From: JALSNL01 sp036479585
Lineage (GTDB): Bacteria; Bacteroidota; Ignavibacteria; Ignavibacteriales; Melioribacteraceae
Assembly (NCBI GenBank): GCA_965224785.1
Contig: OZ245062.1
Span: 3,162,001-3,226,000, forward strand
Direction of reading: 5' to 3'
Length of the DNA stretch: 64,000 nucleotides
The position numbers and the translations under genes were made by a program. The notes under the pieces were generated by a model. The model saw only the letters and a program-made list of their open reading frames with translations, did no database searches and had not been told where the DNA came from. Shown in pieces: positions 55,165 to 64,000 of the stretch. Each line of letters starts with the position of its first letter. Within the stretch, counting starts at the first letter, position 1.

Positions 55165-56412
55165 TTATTCTTCTTCTTCAAATTGACTTTTTATTATTTC
55201 AAATACTTCTTCTGCTTTTTTATTATCAAACTCTTTAATTTCTTTAACTTTCTCTAAACCAGCTGAAAGCACTTCTACCGCTGTATCATATCTATTGTTA
55301 ATTAGAATATCAACTTCATCAGAACCAACTTCTTCTCTAAGACTAACTAATTCAATGTCATCTTCATATTCATCAAATTGTTTTTCTTCTCTTATAATAT
55401 CTATATGGTAGCCAGTAAGTTTTATTGCAAGTCTTATGTTAACTCCGTTCCTACCAACAATAAGTGAAACTTGATCACTATCTGCAGTAACTGTACAAGT
55501 TCCTTCATCTTCATCAAGCTCCAATTGTTTAATTTTTGCTGGGGCAATTGAACGCTGGATATAAACAATTGGATCTTCGGAATAATTTACAACATCTATA
55601 TTCTCGTTACTTAATTCTCTAACAATTGCATGAATTCTAACACCTTTCATTCCAACACAAGCTCCAACTGCATCAATTCTAGCATCATTAGATTCTACAG
55701 AAACTTTTGCTCTTTCACCAGGCTCTCTTGCAATATCTTTTATTTCAATTATACCATCAAATATTTCTGGAATTTCAATTTCAAATAATCTTCGTAAAAA
55801 TAAATTATCTGCACGTGAAACCACAATAATCGGTCCATTAGGAGTTTTTCTAATCTCTTTAATTACCGCTCTAATAGTATCACCTTTTCTATAACGCTCT
55901 CTCATTATTTGTTCAGATCTTGGTAATACTAACTCGTGCTTGTTGTGATTAATTAAAATATCGTTTCTTCTTATTTGATAAATATCTCCAACAATTATTT
56001 CACCCATCATTTCAGAGTATTCTTTATGAATAATTTCTTTTTCAACTTCTCTTATACGTTGATTCAGGCTTTGTTTAGCAAGATTAATATGTCTTCTACC
56101 AAAAGATGCAAGTTCAATTTTTTGTATGTATTCTTCGCCTACCTCAAGTTCGTCTTCATTTCCATTTTCTTCAACTTCTGCAATGCTAATTTCTTGTTCA
56201 GGGTCTTCTACTTCTTCAACAATCATTCTTTCAAGAAATATTTCAATATCTCCTTTGTCCATATTTACAATAACTTCGTACTCACATTCTAAGCCGTATT
56301 TTTTCTTAACTAATACACCAAATACTTCTTCAATAATTCCACCAAGAACATCTTTATCAAGTCCTTTTTCACGAACCATACCGGAAAACGATTCAACAAT
56401 TGAACTATTCAT
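55165..56412 (-). CDS. nusA: Transcription termination/antitermination protein NusA
   Basis: The 415 aa protein has an N-terminal RNA-polymerase-binding domain (1-125), an S1 domain (about 140-205, GEIIVGDIYQIRRNDILINH) and two KH domains (about 230-360: RIDAVGACVGMKGVRIHAIV, and VSLIVGRNGVNIRLAIKLTG). The acidic repeats of E. coli NusA are absent, as is common outside proteobacteria. It lies 19 bases after rimP and 17 before infB. Confidence 0.96.
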   Translation of the reverse strand: MNSSIVESFSGMVREKGLDKDVLGGIIEEVFGVLVKKKYGLECEYEVIVNMDKGDIEIFLERMIVEEVEDPEQEISIAEVEENGNEDELEVGEEYIQKIELASFGRRHINLAKQSLNQRIREVEKEIIHKEYSEMMGEIIVGDIYQIRRNDILINHNKHELVLPRSEQIMRERYRKGDTIRAVIKEIRKTPNGPIIVVSRADNLFLRRLFEIEIPEIFDGIIEIKDIAREPGERAKVSVESNDARIDAVGACVGMKGVRIHAIVRELSNENIDVVNYSEDPIVYIQRSIAPAKIKQLELDEDEGTCTVTADSDQVSLIVGRNGVNIRLAIKLTGYHIDIIREEKQFDEYEDDIELVSLREEVGSDEVDILINNRYDTAVEVLSAGLEKVKEIKEFDNKKAEEVFEIIKSQFEEEE

Positions 56413-56431
56413 TCTATTAAGCCTCCATCAG

Positions 56432-56878
56432 TCAAAAACTTATTTTTACTTTTGCTTTTTTTATGTTATTAAAATTTATTTTTTTGTCTTCTTTTTTAAA
56501 AATGAATGTTAGTTCATTTTCATTTACAGCTTTAAGTTGTGCTTCTATACTTAAAATATTTTCTTGCTCAGTTAAAAAAGAAATTGCCAGAGTTCTATTT
56601 ATATGTTTAGCATATTGCTCAAGGTATAACAATGGTTTATCAATACCAGGCGAAGAAACAACAAGCATATAATCATATTCCGCAAATTCTGTTTCGTTAA
56701 TTTCTTCTTTAATTGCTCGGCTAACTGTTGAACAAATTTTGGAGTGAATACCTTCAACATTATCAATAAACACTTCAAATTTTGGGCTGATATTTTTCCC
56801 TCGAATTACAACATCAACCAGCAATAAATTTTGTTCAGCAACAACTTTTTCAATTATTTCTTTAACTCTATTCTTCAT
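56432..56878 (-). CDS. rimP: Ribosome maturation factor RimP
   Basis: The 148 aa protein has an N-terminal KH-like domain (IIEKVVAEQNLLLVDVVI, KFEVFIDNVEGIHSKICS) with the conserved MLVVSSPGIDKPL block and an SH3-like C-terminal part. It is needed for 30S maturation. As the first gene of the rimP-nusA-infB cluster, its promoter should lie in the 56879-56936 gap; I could not pick one out. Confidence 0.94.
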   Translation of the reverse strand: MKNRVKEIIEKVVAEQNLLLVDVVIRGKNISPKFEVFIDNVEGIHSKICSTVSRAIKEEINETEFAEYDYMLVVSSPGIDKPLLYLEQYAKHINRTLAISFLTEQENILSIEAQLKAVNENELTFIFKKEDKKINFNNIKKAKVKISF

Positions 56879-56936
56879 AAGATTTTACAATCTTTACAAT
56901 CCAAACGAATACAAATATTATCTTTATTTAGAACCA

Positions 56937-56960
56937 ATAAAAAACGCCCTTACGGGCGGA
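56937..56960 (-). terminator. Rho-independent terminator after the MATE gene
   Basis: CGCCC-TTAC-GGGCG (56945-56958) is a perfect 5-base GC stem. On the minus strand it is followed by TTTTTTATT. It lies 65 bases past the MATE stop, directly upstream of the rimP cluster, which it insulates. The adjacent GAATTGAGAATGACAAAT is a family A terminus. Confidence 0.8.
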
Positions 56961-57022
56961 ATTGAGAATGACAAATTTACGATTTTATTAACGTATTAGC
57001 AAGGTTTTGCTAATTCTTCCAA

Positions 57023-58330
57023 TCATCTGTCATAAGTAAAATTATAAATACTATTCTTTGCAAAAATTGTTAAGGTCAATCCTCTCACAACCATAAAAAT
57101 TGATAAAGCTAACCAGATTGAATGATTGCCAAAATATTCCAAACTGATAAAATAAATTGGATAGAAAAAAATGAGTGTACTAATAACCATTGAGTATAAC
57201 ATTTTTCTAGTTTCAGTTGCTCCAATATAAATTCCATCCCAAATAAAACTAATGCTATTTATTACCGGAGATATAATTACCCAAATAATAAAGTTCATAG
57301 CAATATCAATCACATTTTCTTGATTTGTATAAAGCCCAATTATTTCTCTACCAAAAAATAAGTACGCAAACGAAACTAGTAAACCTAAACCAACTCCCCA
57401 AACGAATGAATAACGAATTGACTTTTTTAATTCAGCCCAACTTTTAGAGCCTATAAATTTACCAACCAAGCTCTCGGATGCAAACGCAAATCCATCTACT
57501 CCATAAGAAACAATAAGCCATAGTTGTAATAGTATGAAATTTGCTGCAAGAATATCATCTCCAAACTCAGCAGATTTTGCTGTAAAAAAAGCGATAGTAG
57601 AAATTAAAAGAAGTGTTCTTAAAAAAATATCAAAATTTAGTTTGAAAAATTTTATCAGTTTTTCTGTATTGAATATTTGTTTAAGGTTAAAGAATTTTAT
57701 TCTGCTACCATAGTATTTTTTGATTAAAAAAATGGATAACAACAGACCCAAGTATTGTGATAAAACTGTTCCCCAAGCAATGCCTTCAACCTTCATATCA
57801 AATTGGTAAACAAATAATAGATTAAAACCAATATTTAGAACATTAATAAAAATAGCAAGTATCATTGGGATTTTTGCATTCTGCATACCCAAGAACCAAC
57901 CGTTAAATACAATTAGAACTAAAGCTGCGGGAGCTGCAAAAATTCTTATATTAAAATAATTTTCCGCATACATTTCTACTTGCGTACTACCTTCAACCAA
58001 ATAAAAACCAAGATATGAAATTGGCGTTTGTAAAATTACTAGACCCAATCCCAATACAATAGCTATGAATATTGCTCTATAAAATAAACTTGAAATTTCT
58101 TTTCTGTTCTCACTTCCGTAAGCTTGTGCTGTTAAACCAATTGTCCCCATCCTCAGAAAACCAAAAGTCCAATAAAGTAAACTGAAGATCATAGAACCAA
58201 TCGCAATTGCTCCAAGATAAACTGGGGATTCCAAATGTCCCATAACAGCTGTATCAACTGAGCTAAGTAATGGAATGGAAAGATTACTTAAAATATTTGG
58301 AATTGCGAGACGTAGTATTTGTTTATTCAA
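57023..58330 (-). CDS. MATE-family efflux transporter
   Basis: The 435 aa protein has 12 membrane helices in two similar halves. It opens with the DinF/NorM-like segment QILRLAIPNILSNLSIPLLS then SVDTAVMGHL. It would export drugs or metabolites in exchange for Na+ or H+; the substrate is unknown. It is divergent from the AraC-type regulator at 58501 with a 170-base shared upstream region, so the regulator might control it. A strong terminator follows. Confidence 0.9.
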   Translation of the reverse strand: MNKQILRLAIPNILSNLSIPLLSSVDTAVMGHLESPVYLGAIAIGSMIFSLLYWTFGFLRMGTIGLTAQAYGSENRKEISSLFYRAIFIAIVLGLGLVILQTPISYLGFYLVEGSTQVEMYAENYFNIRIFAAPAALVLIVFNGWFLGMQNAKIPMILAIFINVLNIGFNLLFVYQFDMKVEGIAWGTVLSQYLGLLLSIFLIKKYYGSRIKFFNLKQIFNTEKLIKFFKLNFDIFLRTLLLISTIAFFTAKSAEFGDDILAANFILLQLWLIVSYGVDGFAFASESLVGKFIGSKSWAELKKSIRYSFVWGVGLGLLVSFAYLFFGREIIGLYTNQENVIDIAMNFIIWVIISPVINSISFIWDGIYIGATETRKMLYSMVISTLIFFYPIYFISLEYFGNHSIWLALSIFMVVRGLTLTIFAKNSIYNFTYDR

Positions 58331-58500
58331 ATAAAAGAAAATTGTTTAATTGTTAAAAGATTTTTTTCTCAATTCTTATTGAGTGTATTATTTATAGTAG
58401 AAAGATAATTACCTAATAGGTCTGAAACAATAATTTAAGTTTAGACTTTTGAGAACTTCTTTGTTTGTTTTATCTTTACAGTCAAATTAATAATTGGTCT

Positions 58501-59622
58501 ATGTTAGACTTTAAAGAGATTATAAAATACATTTTTGTTATAGGTATTGCTCAAGCCGTTTTTCTTTTTTTTATCCTATATAAAAAAAAGGAAAATAGTT
58601 TTGCAAATAAGTTTTTGGCGATTACTATGCTTGTTTTTGCCTTTGATTTGTTTGGTAGAATTTTGATTCTTAGTGGCTTTATAAAAACTGTTCCTTGGTT
58701 GTTAGGCTTAACAAATTCACTTCCCTATTTATACGGACCTTTAATTTATCTTTATGTTATTTCCTTAACCAGGAAGCAATATTCGTTTACCAAGTATAAT
58801 TATTTTCACTTTTTACCATTTTTAATAATTCAAGTTTATAGTTTTTTCTTTTTTTATTTTGAAAGTGCTGAGTACCAGATGAAATTACTCAATTTTAATT
58901 CTGAACAAGTTTGGCATATTCAACTGATTGGTAATCTAATTCCTTTGCACGGAAGCATATATATTGCAGCTGCAATTAAAGAAGTGATAAAATTTAATAG
59001 GAAAATTAAAGATTCATTTTCACAAATTGATAACTTGGATTTAAGTTGGCTGTTGTATTTGGTTGGCGGAACATTGGTTGTGTGGCTTGTTGTAATATTT
59101 GCATACATTTTCAATTTTATTTTTAGTGATGCTTTATTGGCAAATATGGTAATCTATATTGTGCTCTCTATCTTCCTTTATAGTTTGGCAATTAAGAGTT
59201 ACCGTCAGCCAGAGATTGAAAAAATTATTAATATTAAAAAAGAAGATGAAGGACTTTATAAAAAGTCTGGACTTTCTACTGAAAAAGCTGATACTTATTT
59301 AATGAGTTTGGAAAAACTTATGAATGAAGAAAAACCATATTTAGAACCAAGCTTAGGATTAGCACAACTTGCCGAGCAATTAAATATTAGCACACATAAT
59401 TTGTCAGAATTAATTAACACCAAGCTTAATCAAAACTTTTATGATTTTATCAACTCGTATAGAGTAAAAGAAGTTAAGAAATTAATTGAAGAAGATAAGA
59501 CTCTAACATACAGTATTTTGGCTCATGGTTATGAAGCTGGCTTTACTTCAAAATCAGCATACTATGCTGCTTTCAAAAAGTTTACAGAAAAAACACCAGC
59601 TCAATATCGAAAAGAAATTTAA
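58501..59622 (+). CDS. Membrane-anchored AraC-family transcriptional regulator
   Basis: The 373 aa protein has six or seven N-terminal membrane helices (to about residue 230), then a cytoplasmic AraC-type DNA-binding domain (about 265-373) with two helix-turn-helix units: LGLAQLAEQLNISTHNLSEL and YSILAHGYEAGFTSKSAYYA, and the typical end FKKFTEKTPAQYRKEI. I chose ATG 58501; an upstream TTG at 58465 would add 12 residues but is less likely. It may sense an envelope or extracellular signal. The GH9 gene lies 234 bases downstream on the same strand, and a MATE gene is divergent. Confidence 0.85.
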   Translation: MLDFKEIIKYIFVIGIAQAVFLFFILYKKKENSFANKFLAITMLVFAFDLFGRILILSGFIKTVPWLLGLTNSLPYLYGPLIYLYVISLTRKQYSFTKYNYFHFLPFLIIQVYSFFFFYFESAEYQMKLLNFNSEQVWHIQLIGNLIPLHGSIYIAAAIKEVIKFNRKIKDSFSQIDNLDLSWLLYLVGGTLVVWLVVIFAYIFNFIFSDALLANMVIYIVLSIFLYSLAIKSYRQPEIEKIINIKKEDEGLYKKSGLSTEKADTYLMSLEKLMNEEKPYLEPSLGLAQLAEQLNISTHNLSELINTKLNQNFYDFINSYRVKEVKKLIEEDKTLTYSILAHGYEAGFTSKSAYYAAFKKFTEKTPAQYRKEI

Positions 59623-59709
59623 CAAAACGAAAAAATTAATACAAAAGGATAGTTCGTGTTCAATACTTCACCCAAAATATTAAAATTATTCTCTGCAATT
59701 ATTTTATAA

Positions 59710-59750
59710 CGGAGTTTCACTAAATGAACTACTCCGCTGCAAGCAGACGG
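59710..59750 (+). repeat. Hairpin element between the AraC and GH9 genes
   Basis: CGGAGTTTCACTAAATGAAC then TACTCCG forms a stem, and CTGCAAGCAG follows as a second small palindrome. No T-run follows, so it is not a standard terminator. The sequence ACTCCGCTGCAAGCAGACGG recalls dispersed intergenic repeats of Bacteroidota (from memory). No second copy is in the window. Confidence 0.5.
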
Positions 59751-59856
59751 GATATCAATGATTTTGTTAAATCAGAATTACAGCATACTACATGGAATTA
59801 AACCTTCATAAATTAAAACGTAATTTTATTGCTAAACAATTAAATCAAAAAAAAAT

Positions 59857-62325
59857 ATGAAATCTTTCAAAAAAATTATCGTTTTCCATATCCTTTTTTT
59901 AGTAAGTCTAATTGGACAAGAAGATACATTGAAAATAAACGAACTAGATTACTATGAAATACCAAGCTTAAACATTATGATGTTCAGTGATTTTTATCCC
60001 GAAGGACACCAAGGTGGACTCTCAATTGTGCAGTTTGGGAAAAGGCTGGTCGCAAACGGTGATATAAGGTTAGAGCCTACTCCAGGGCAATGGGCTCCAG
60101 TTCCAAAAATTGGGAAAAGAATTGTTGATAAAGATAATGGAATAATTTCTGTTGAATTATGGTATCCTGATACTACTAAAAATAGAAAGGGATTTAATCC
60201 AATTATATATCCAAATCTAAATTTTAAATATCACGTTAGAACTGAAGCTATTCGAACTAGTATTAAATTGATAGTGGATTTAGAACAACCATTACCTGAT
60301 GAATGGAATAATAAAGTTGGTTTTAATCTTGAAATATTTCCTGGAGATTATTTAGGCGAACATTACACAATGGATGGAAAAACCGGAATATTTACACAAC
60401 AACCAAATGGTAAAATGATTAAAGATGGAGAAGGAAATCTTCAAATTGAAAAACTGGCGATTGGAAAAGAATTAGTTATTGCAACTGGTAACAAGAAAAA
60501 ACAAATCTATTTTAGAAGTAACAAGAACCAATTAGAACTTATAGATGGGAGGGGTTTACATAATAACGGATGGTTTGTTCTTCGTTCAGTTATATCAAAA
60601 GGAGCAACTAAAAATGCAGTTGAGTGGATTATTACTCCATCTTATAATACTGATTGGAGATATAAACCGATAATTCAAGTTTCTCAGGTTGGGTATCATC
60701 CTAATCAAATAAAGTTTGGTGTAATTGAATTAGATAAATTTACAGAAGAATTTGAATCAATTCAGTTAATAAAAATTGGTACGAAATCAGATAAAATTAT
60801 CAAAGTGAAAAAACATCCTTTTGCTTGGGGGAATTTTTTACGTTATAAATATTTACGTTTTGATTTTAGCGATGTTAAAAAAGAAGGATTGTATTACATA
60901 AAATATGGTAATACAAAATCAAATGTGTTTGAAATAAAGACGGATGTATTTGCTTATAACGTGTGGCAACCATCTCTTGAATACTATCTTCCAGTTCAAA
61001 TGTGTCACATGAAAATTAATGAAAAGTACAAAGTGTGGCATGGCTTATGTCACATGGATGATGCACGAATGGCTCCTTTAAATCACAATCACTTTGATGG
61101 ATATAAACAGGGTGGATCAACTTTGTCTCATTATAATTCTGGTGATTATGTTAATGGATTAAACATTGGCGGATGGCATGATGCCGGCGATTATGATCTA
61201 CGAGTAGAATCACAAGCAGGAACAGTTTACAAATTGGCATTAGCATACGAGTTATTTGGTAATAACATAGATGAAACAAGTATCAACCAAGAAACTAGAG
61301 TAGTTGAGATTCGCCAACCTGATGGAAAACCAGATATACTTCAACAAATTGAACATGGAGTTTTATCAATTATTGGTGGTTATGAATCTTTAGGTAGATT
61401 GTATAGAGGAATTATATGTCCAACACTTGATCAATATGTTCTTTTGGGTGATGGCTCTACAATGACAGATAATATCAAATATAAAAAGGAAGAAAAAGAT
61501 TATATATTAGGTCTTCCGCTCCCAGAGGATGATAGATGGGTTTTTACAGAAAAAAATGCAAGAAGAGAATTACGAGTTGCACAAAATTTAGCAACTGCAA
61601 GTAGTGTGTTAAAAGATTACAATCCAATTTTAAGTGAGAAGTGTTTAACAGTTGCAAAAGAACTTTATGAAAGTAATGGTTCAGCAAAACCAAAGTTAAA
61701 GATTAATGCAGCTGCAGAACTTTATCTATCTTCGCCAGAAGAAAAATATTCAAATCTACTTTTTAAAAATGTAGATATAATTACTGGTAAAATAACTGAC
61801 CATAGTTTAGTTATAGGCAGATTTGTAAAAAAGTCAGAAAATAAAAAATTTAATAATCAAATTAAACTAGCAGTTAAAAAAGAATTTAATGAAATTGTTA
61901 AACAACAAAAAGAAAACCCATATGGAGTTCCATATAAACCATACGTTTGGGGAGCTGGCTGGGGTATCCAATCTTTTGGAGTTAATATGCTCTTTCTTCA
62001 TTTGGGATTTCCTAATATTATAAGTTCAGAATATGTGTTTAATTCTCTCAACTTTGTTTTGGGTTGCCACCCAGGAGAAAATACAGCTTCATTTGTTTCC
62101 GGAGTTGGAACAAACTCTTTACTTGTAGCTTATGGAGTTAACAGAGCTGAGTGGTCTCACATACCTGGTGGCTCTGCGAGTGGAACAGCTTTAATTCGTC
62201 CGGATCTTCCAGAACTAAAAACATGGCCTTTTTTTTGGCAACAAACAGAATATGTTATGGGAGGAGGAGCAACTAATTTTATACTGCTTGCAATGGCTGC
62301 AGATAATTTATTAAATAAAAAATGA
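59857..62325 (+). CDS. Secreted glycoside hydrolase family 9 enzyme (cellulase-like)
   Basis: The 822 aa protein has a Sec signal (KKIIVFHILFLVSLIG), an unassigned N-terminal beta-rich region (about 30-270), an Ig-like CelD_N domain (from about 272, QVSQVGYHPNQIKFGVIEL) and the GH9 (alpha/alpha)6 barrel (about 370-822). Catalytic residues are Asp442 and Asp445 in GGWHDAGDYDL and the general acid Glu798 in FFWQQTEYVMGGGATN. CHPGENTASFVSGVGTN is the active-site block before it. It would cleave beta-1,4-glucan or a related glucan. No carbohydrate-binding module or type IX tail follows the barrel. The regulator upstream on the same strand may control it. Confidence 0.9.
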   Translation: MKSFKKIIVFHILFLVSLIGQEDTLKINELDYYEIPSLNIMMFSDFYPEGHQGGLSIVQFGKRLVANGDIRLEPTPGQWAPVPKIGKRIVDKDNGIISVELWYPDTTKNRKGFNPIIYPNLNFKYHVRTEAIRTSIKLIVDLEQPLPDEWNNKVGFNLEIFPGDYLGEHYTMDGKTGIFTQQPNGKMIKDGEGNLQIEKLAIGKELVIATGNKKKQIYFRSNKNQLELIDGRGLHNNGWFVLRSVISKGATKNAVEWIITPSYNTDWRYKPIIQVSQVGYHPNQIKFGVIELDKFTEEFESIQLIKIGTKSDKIIKVKKHPFAWGNFLRYKYLRFDFSDVKKEGLYYIKYGNTKSNVFEIKTDVFAYNVWQPSLEYYLPVQMCHMKINEKYKVWHGLCHMDDARMAPLNHNHFDGYKQGGSTLSHYNSGDYVNGLNIGGWHDAGDYDLRVESQAGTVYKLALAYELFGNNIDETSINQETRVVEIRQPDGKPDILQQIEHGVLSIIGGYESLGRLYRGIICPTLDQYVLLGDGSTMTDNIKYKKEEKDYILGLPLPEDDRWVFTEKNARRELRVAQNLATASSVLKDYNPILSEKCLTVAKELYESNGSAKPKLKINAAAELYLSSPEEKYSNLLFKNVDIITGKITDHSLVIGRFVKKSENKKFNNQIKLAVKKEFNEIVKQQKENPYGVPYKPYVWGAGWGIQSFGVNMLFLHLGFPNIISSEYVFNSLNFVLGCHPGENTASFVSGVGTNSLLVAYGVNRAEWSHIPGGSASGTALIRPDLPELKTWPFFWQQTEYVMGGGATNFILLAMAADNLLNKK

Positions 62326-62375
62326 TTTCATAAAAAAAATTTAATATAATTTTTTAACTATGAAATATTCATGAA

Positions 62376-62455
62376 CCTGCCCTTACCATTGGGCAGGCTG
62401 TAAATAATAATGTTCACTCAGCCGTCACGTATCCAGCTGCCGCCGAGACAAGCCA
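62376..62455. repeat. GC-rich hairpin segment after the GH9 gene
   Basis: CCTGCCC-TTACCATT-GGGCAGG (62376-62397) is a perfect 7-base stem that could terminate GH9 transcription, though the T-run is weak. The following CAGCCGTCACGTATCCAGCT and GCCGCCGAGACAAGCC are far richer in G+C than their surroundings and encode nothing obvious, suggesting an inserted or structured element. Confidence 0.5.
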
Positions 62456-62488
62456 TTCCGTAACGATTTACTATTTGTAGTGTCCATT

Positions 62489-63151
62489 CTATTTGCAAAC
62501 AGTAGAATAAAATGGTACGCCAACAGGATTATTAAACATCTCTGTTTTTGCAATTCCGGCTCTTAGTGTTATTTCAAAATCTGAGATTAAATATCCACCT
62601 CTTAGCCCAAGGCTAATATTACCACTTGGATTTGAATACAAACCATCTCTAACGTCTGAATAAAAATAATCTCTATACCAATCTGTATGTTTAATATCAG
62701 TTAAAATTCCTTTATCATATCCTAATTCAAATGCAGAGAACCAATCACTTTCATAATATCCTGCCAATGCTAAAATACCTAAACCATAGTTTGTTGCTGA
62801 GTGAATACTATTTTCTGTTCCTCTCACCATAAAATATCCAGCAAGTGAAAAATTCCAATTGTCTGAATTTACAAGACTATTCTGAATTCCTACTTTAATA
62901 CGATAATCATTAATTTCAAATTCACCAACTGGTATTGAGGCTTCACCAAATAATATAATATCTTTCCAAAAATTCTCTGAACTTAATCTATAAGAATAAC
63001 CAAACGTAGTTAATACTGCCGGATCAAGTCCTATATTTATATAAATTGATTGTTTACCCTTGAAGTTGGGTGTTAAAACTTGCCCAAAAGTTGGTACGTT
63101 TATAATCATTACAATTATTAAAAAAAATACACTCATAATTAAATTTTTCAT
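62489..63151 (-). CDS. Putative outer-membrane beta-barrel protein
   Basis: The 220 aa protein has a Sec signal (MKNLIMSVFFLIIVMIINVP, ending TFGQ) and amphipathic strands such as QSIYINIGLDPAVLTTFGYS, YRIKVGIQNSLVNSDNWNFS and SLGLRGGYLISDFEITLRAG, as in small outer-membrane barrels. The C-terminus (PVGVPFYSTVCK) does not end in phenylalanine, which is slightly unusual. The family is not recognised. It overlaps the alpha/beta hydrolase gene upstream by 4 bases (ATGA). Confidence 0.65.
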   Translation of the reverse strand: MKNLIMSVFFLIIVMIINVPTFGQVLTPNFKGKQSIYINIGLDPAVLTTFGYSYRLSSENFWKDIILFGEASIPVGEFEINDYRIKVGIQNSLVNSDNWNFSLAGYFMVRGTENSIHSATNYGLGILALAGYYESDWFSAFELGYDKGILTDIKHTDWYRDYFYSDVRDGLYSNPSGNISLGLRGGYLISDFEITLRAGIAKTEMFNNPVGVPFYSTVCK

Positions 63152-63999
63152 TTTGTTACCTTTAATGTTTTAATTTCATTTAAATAGTTATGCGTTAGTT
63201 CAATAATCTCTGTTGGTTTTAACCAATCTAAATCATGACCAACATTTTTAATAACACTTAACTCAGCATTATTAAAAAATGATATTTGCCTACCCTGAAA
63301 TTCTTTTCCAATTACTTCATTCAAATCACCAGTTATAAAAAGCACCTTTGTTTTATAACTTTGTAAATTTGATGTATAGTCAAAATTAAATTTCCCATTT
63401 GAATCCATTCCATCCTCTTGGATATATTTACTTGTTGCAACGCCAAGTCTCCAAAATGGAGCTGGATCAACCTCCAACTCTTGATGATACTTTGGTAGAG
63501 ACTCTTTATAAACCAAGGTCATTTGATAATCCATTCTTTCGTGTTCATCGGAAGAAAAAAACTGACTATTCCAAGCGTAATCATTTAACCATTCGGAAGA
63601 GAGATTCATATCAATTAAGTCTCCTTTAATTTCTTCAAATAATTTTCCGGTAAGAGGACCCGACTCAATAAGAACAGCTCCGTTTACTTTTTGGGGATAT
63701 CTATTCATAAAAAGAGAAGCAGACATTCCACCCCAAGAATGACCAATTAAAAATGCTTTCCCGTCTGAAGAATATCTATCAATAACTTGTCTTAAATCTT
63801 CAACAAAAACATTTTGAGTTAGAACATTTTTGTCATGTCTTTTCGAAAGCCCTGAACCTCGTTGGTTCCAAAAGACTAAATAATATTCATCAGCAAGACT
63901 ATAGCTATTGTAACGTTCTTTTAGTCTAAGTAATCTTCTAAAATCAAACCCAGGACCTCCATGAAGAAATACGATAACCGGATTGTTTGGGTTTCCGTA
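63148..63999 (-). CDS. Alpha/beta hydrolase (S33, prolyl-iminopeptidase-like), 5' end outside window
   Basis: The frame runs from the TGA at 63148-63150 to the window edge without a stop, giving 283 visible residues; the start lies beyond 64000. The oxyanion motif HGGPG is near the visible N-terminus (13-17), with the nucleophile Ser88 in GHSWGGM, an acid at Asp225 (ITGDLNEVIG) and His255 (VGHDLDW). This is the S33 pattern of proline iminopeptidases and related esterases; the substrate is uncertain. Internal Met codons (such as 63726) are not starts because conserved motifs lie before them. Confidence 0.85.
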   Translation of the reverse strand, partial: YGNPNNPVIVFLHGGPGFDFRRLLRLKERYNSYSLADEYYLVFWNQRGSGLSKRHDKNVLTQNVFVEDLRQVIDRYSSDGKAFLIGHSWGGMSASLFMNRYPQKVNGAVLIESGPLTGKLFEEIKGDLIDMNLSSEWLNDYAWNSQFFSSDEHERMDYQMTLVYKESLPKYHQELEVDPAPFWRLGVATSKYIQEDGMDSNGKFNFDYTSNLQSYKTKVLFITGDLNEVIGKEFQGRQISFFNNAELSVIKNVGHDLDWLKPTEIIELTHNYLNEIKTLKVTK

Positions 64000-64000
64000 A

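Overview
The window is AT-rich, with short gaps, few obvious Shine-Dalgarno sites, secreted proteins with Sec or lipoprotein signals, outer-membrane barrels and a TonB-receptor remnant. This suggests a Gram-negative bacterium of the Bacteroidota/Chlorobiota (FCB) group. The mix of GH9 cellulase, M1/M6 peptidases, RodZ, a PgpH-type HD protein and ComB would suit an Ignavibacteria-like lineage, but that placement is inference. No rRNA, tRNA or CRISPR array was seen.

Layout. 1-2437 is an accessory patch: the end of an unknown gene, a 130-base fold-back element, and a Fic-family AMPylase-like gene between two decayed 3' ends of TonB-receptor-like genes. From 2438 to 58330 essentially every gene lies on the minus strand. 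In transcription order (right to left) this stretch holds a MATE exporter; the rimP-nusA-infB-rbfA-truB-ribF-rpsO-pnp expression cluster; dusB, RNase G, gcvT and comB; ftsK-lolA-flippase-barrel; uppP and a lipoprotein cyclophilin; a two-gene restriction-modification island (32224-36016); holA; an ECF sigma/putative anti-sigma pair; rpmE; rsmB-rodZ-like-ligA-hypothetical; STAS, SSS symporter, HAD, HD phosphodiesterase, xerD and M50 protease; an envelope set (MsbA-like ABC, O-antigen-ligase-like, GT2); nadK, thioredoxin-like, sufE and M1 peptidase; a membrane protein with an M6-like peptidase; and carA-carB. From 58501 the plus strand carries a membrane-anchored AraC-type regulator and a secreted GH9 glycosidase. 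The window ends with a minus-strand outer-membrane barrel and an alpha/beta hydrolase cut by the edge.

The most unusual layer is between genes. Many gaps carry short fold-back repeats that begin TGTCAT and end ATGACA but have different interiors. One family shows compensatory changes in its hairpin stem. Several sit inside the rimP-pnp cluster. With the cassette-like element at 214-346 and the palindromic carA-carB spacer, they suggest small non-autonomous mobile or RNA-structured elements. The restriction-modification pair (a nuclease-methylase fusion plus a separate beta-class methylase) is the main defence-type system, and the Fic gene with its repeated upstream boxes is the other accessory system worth following.
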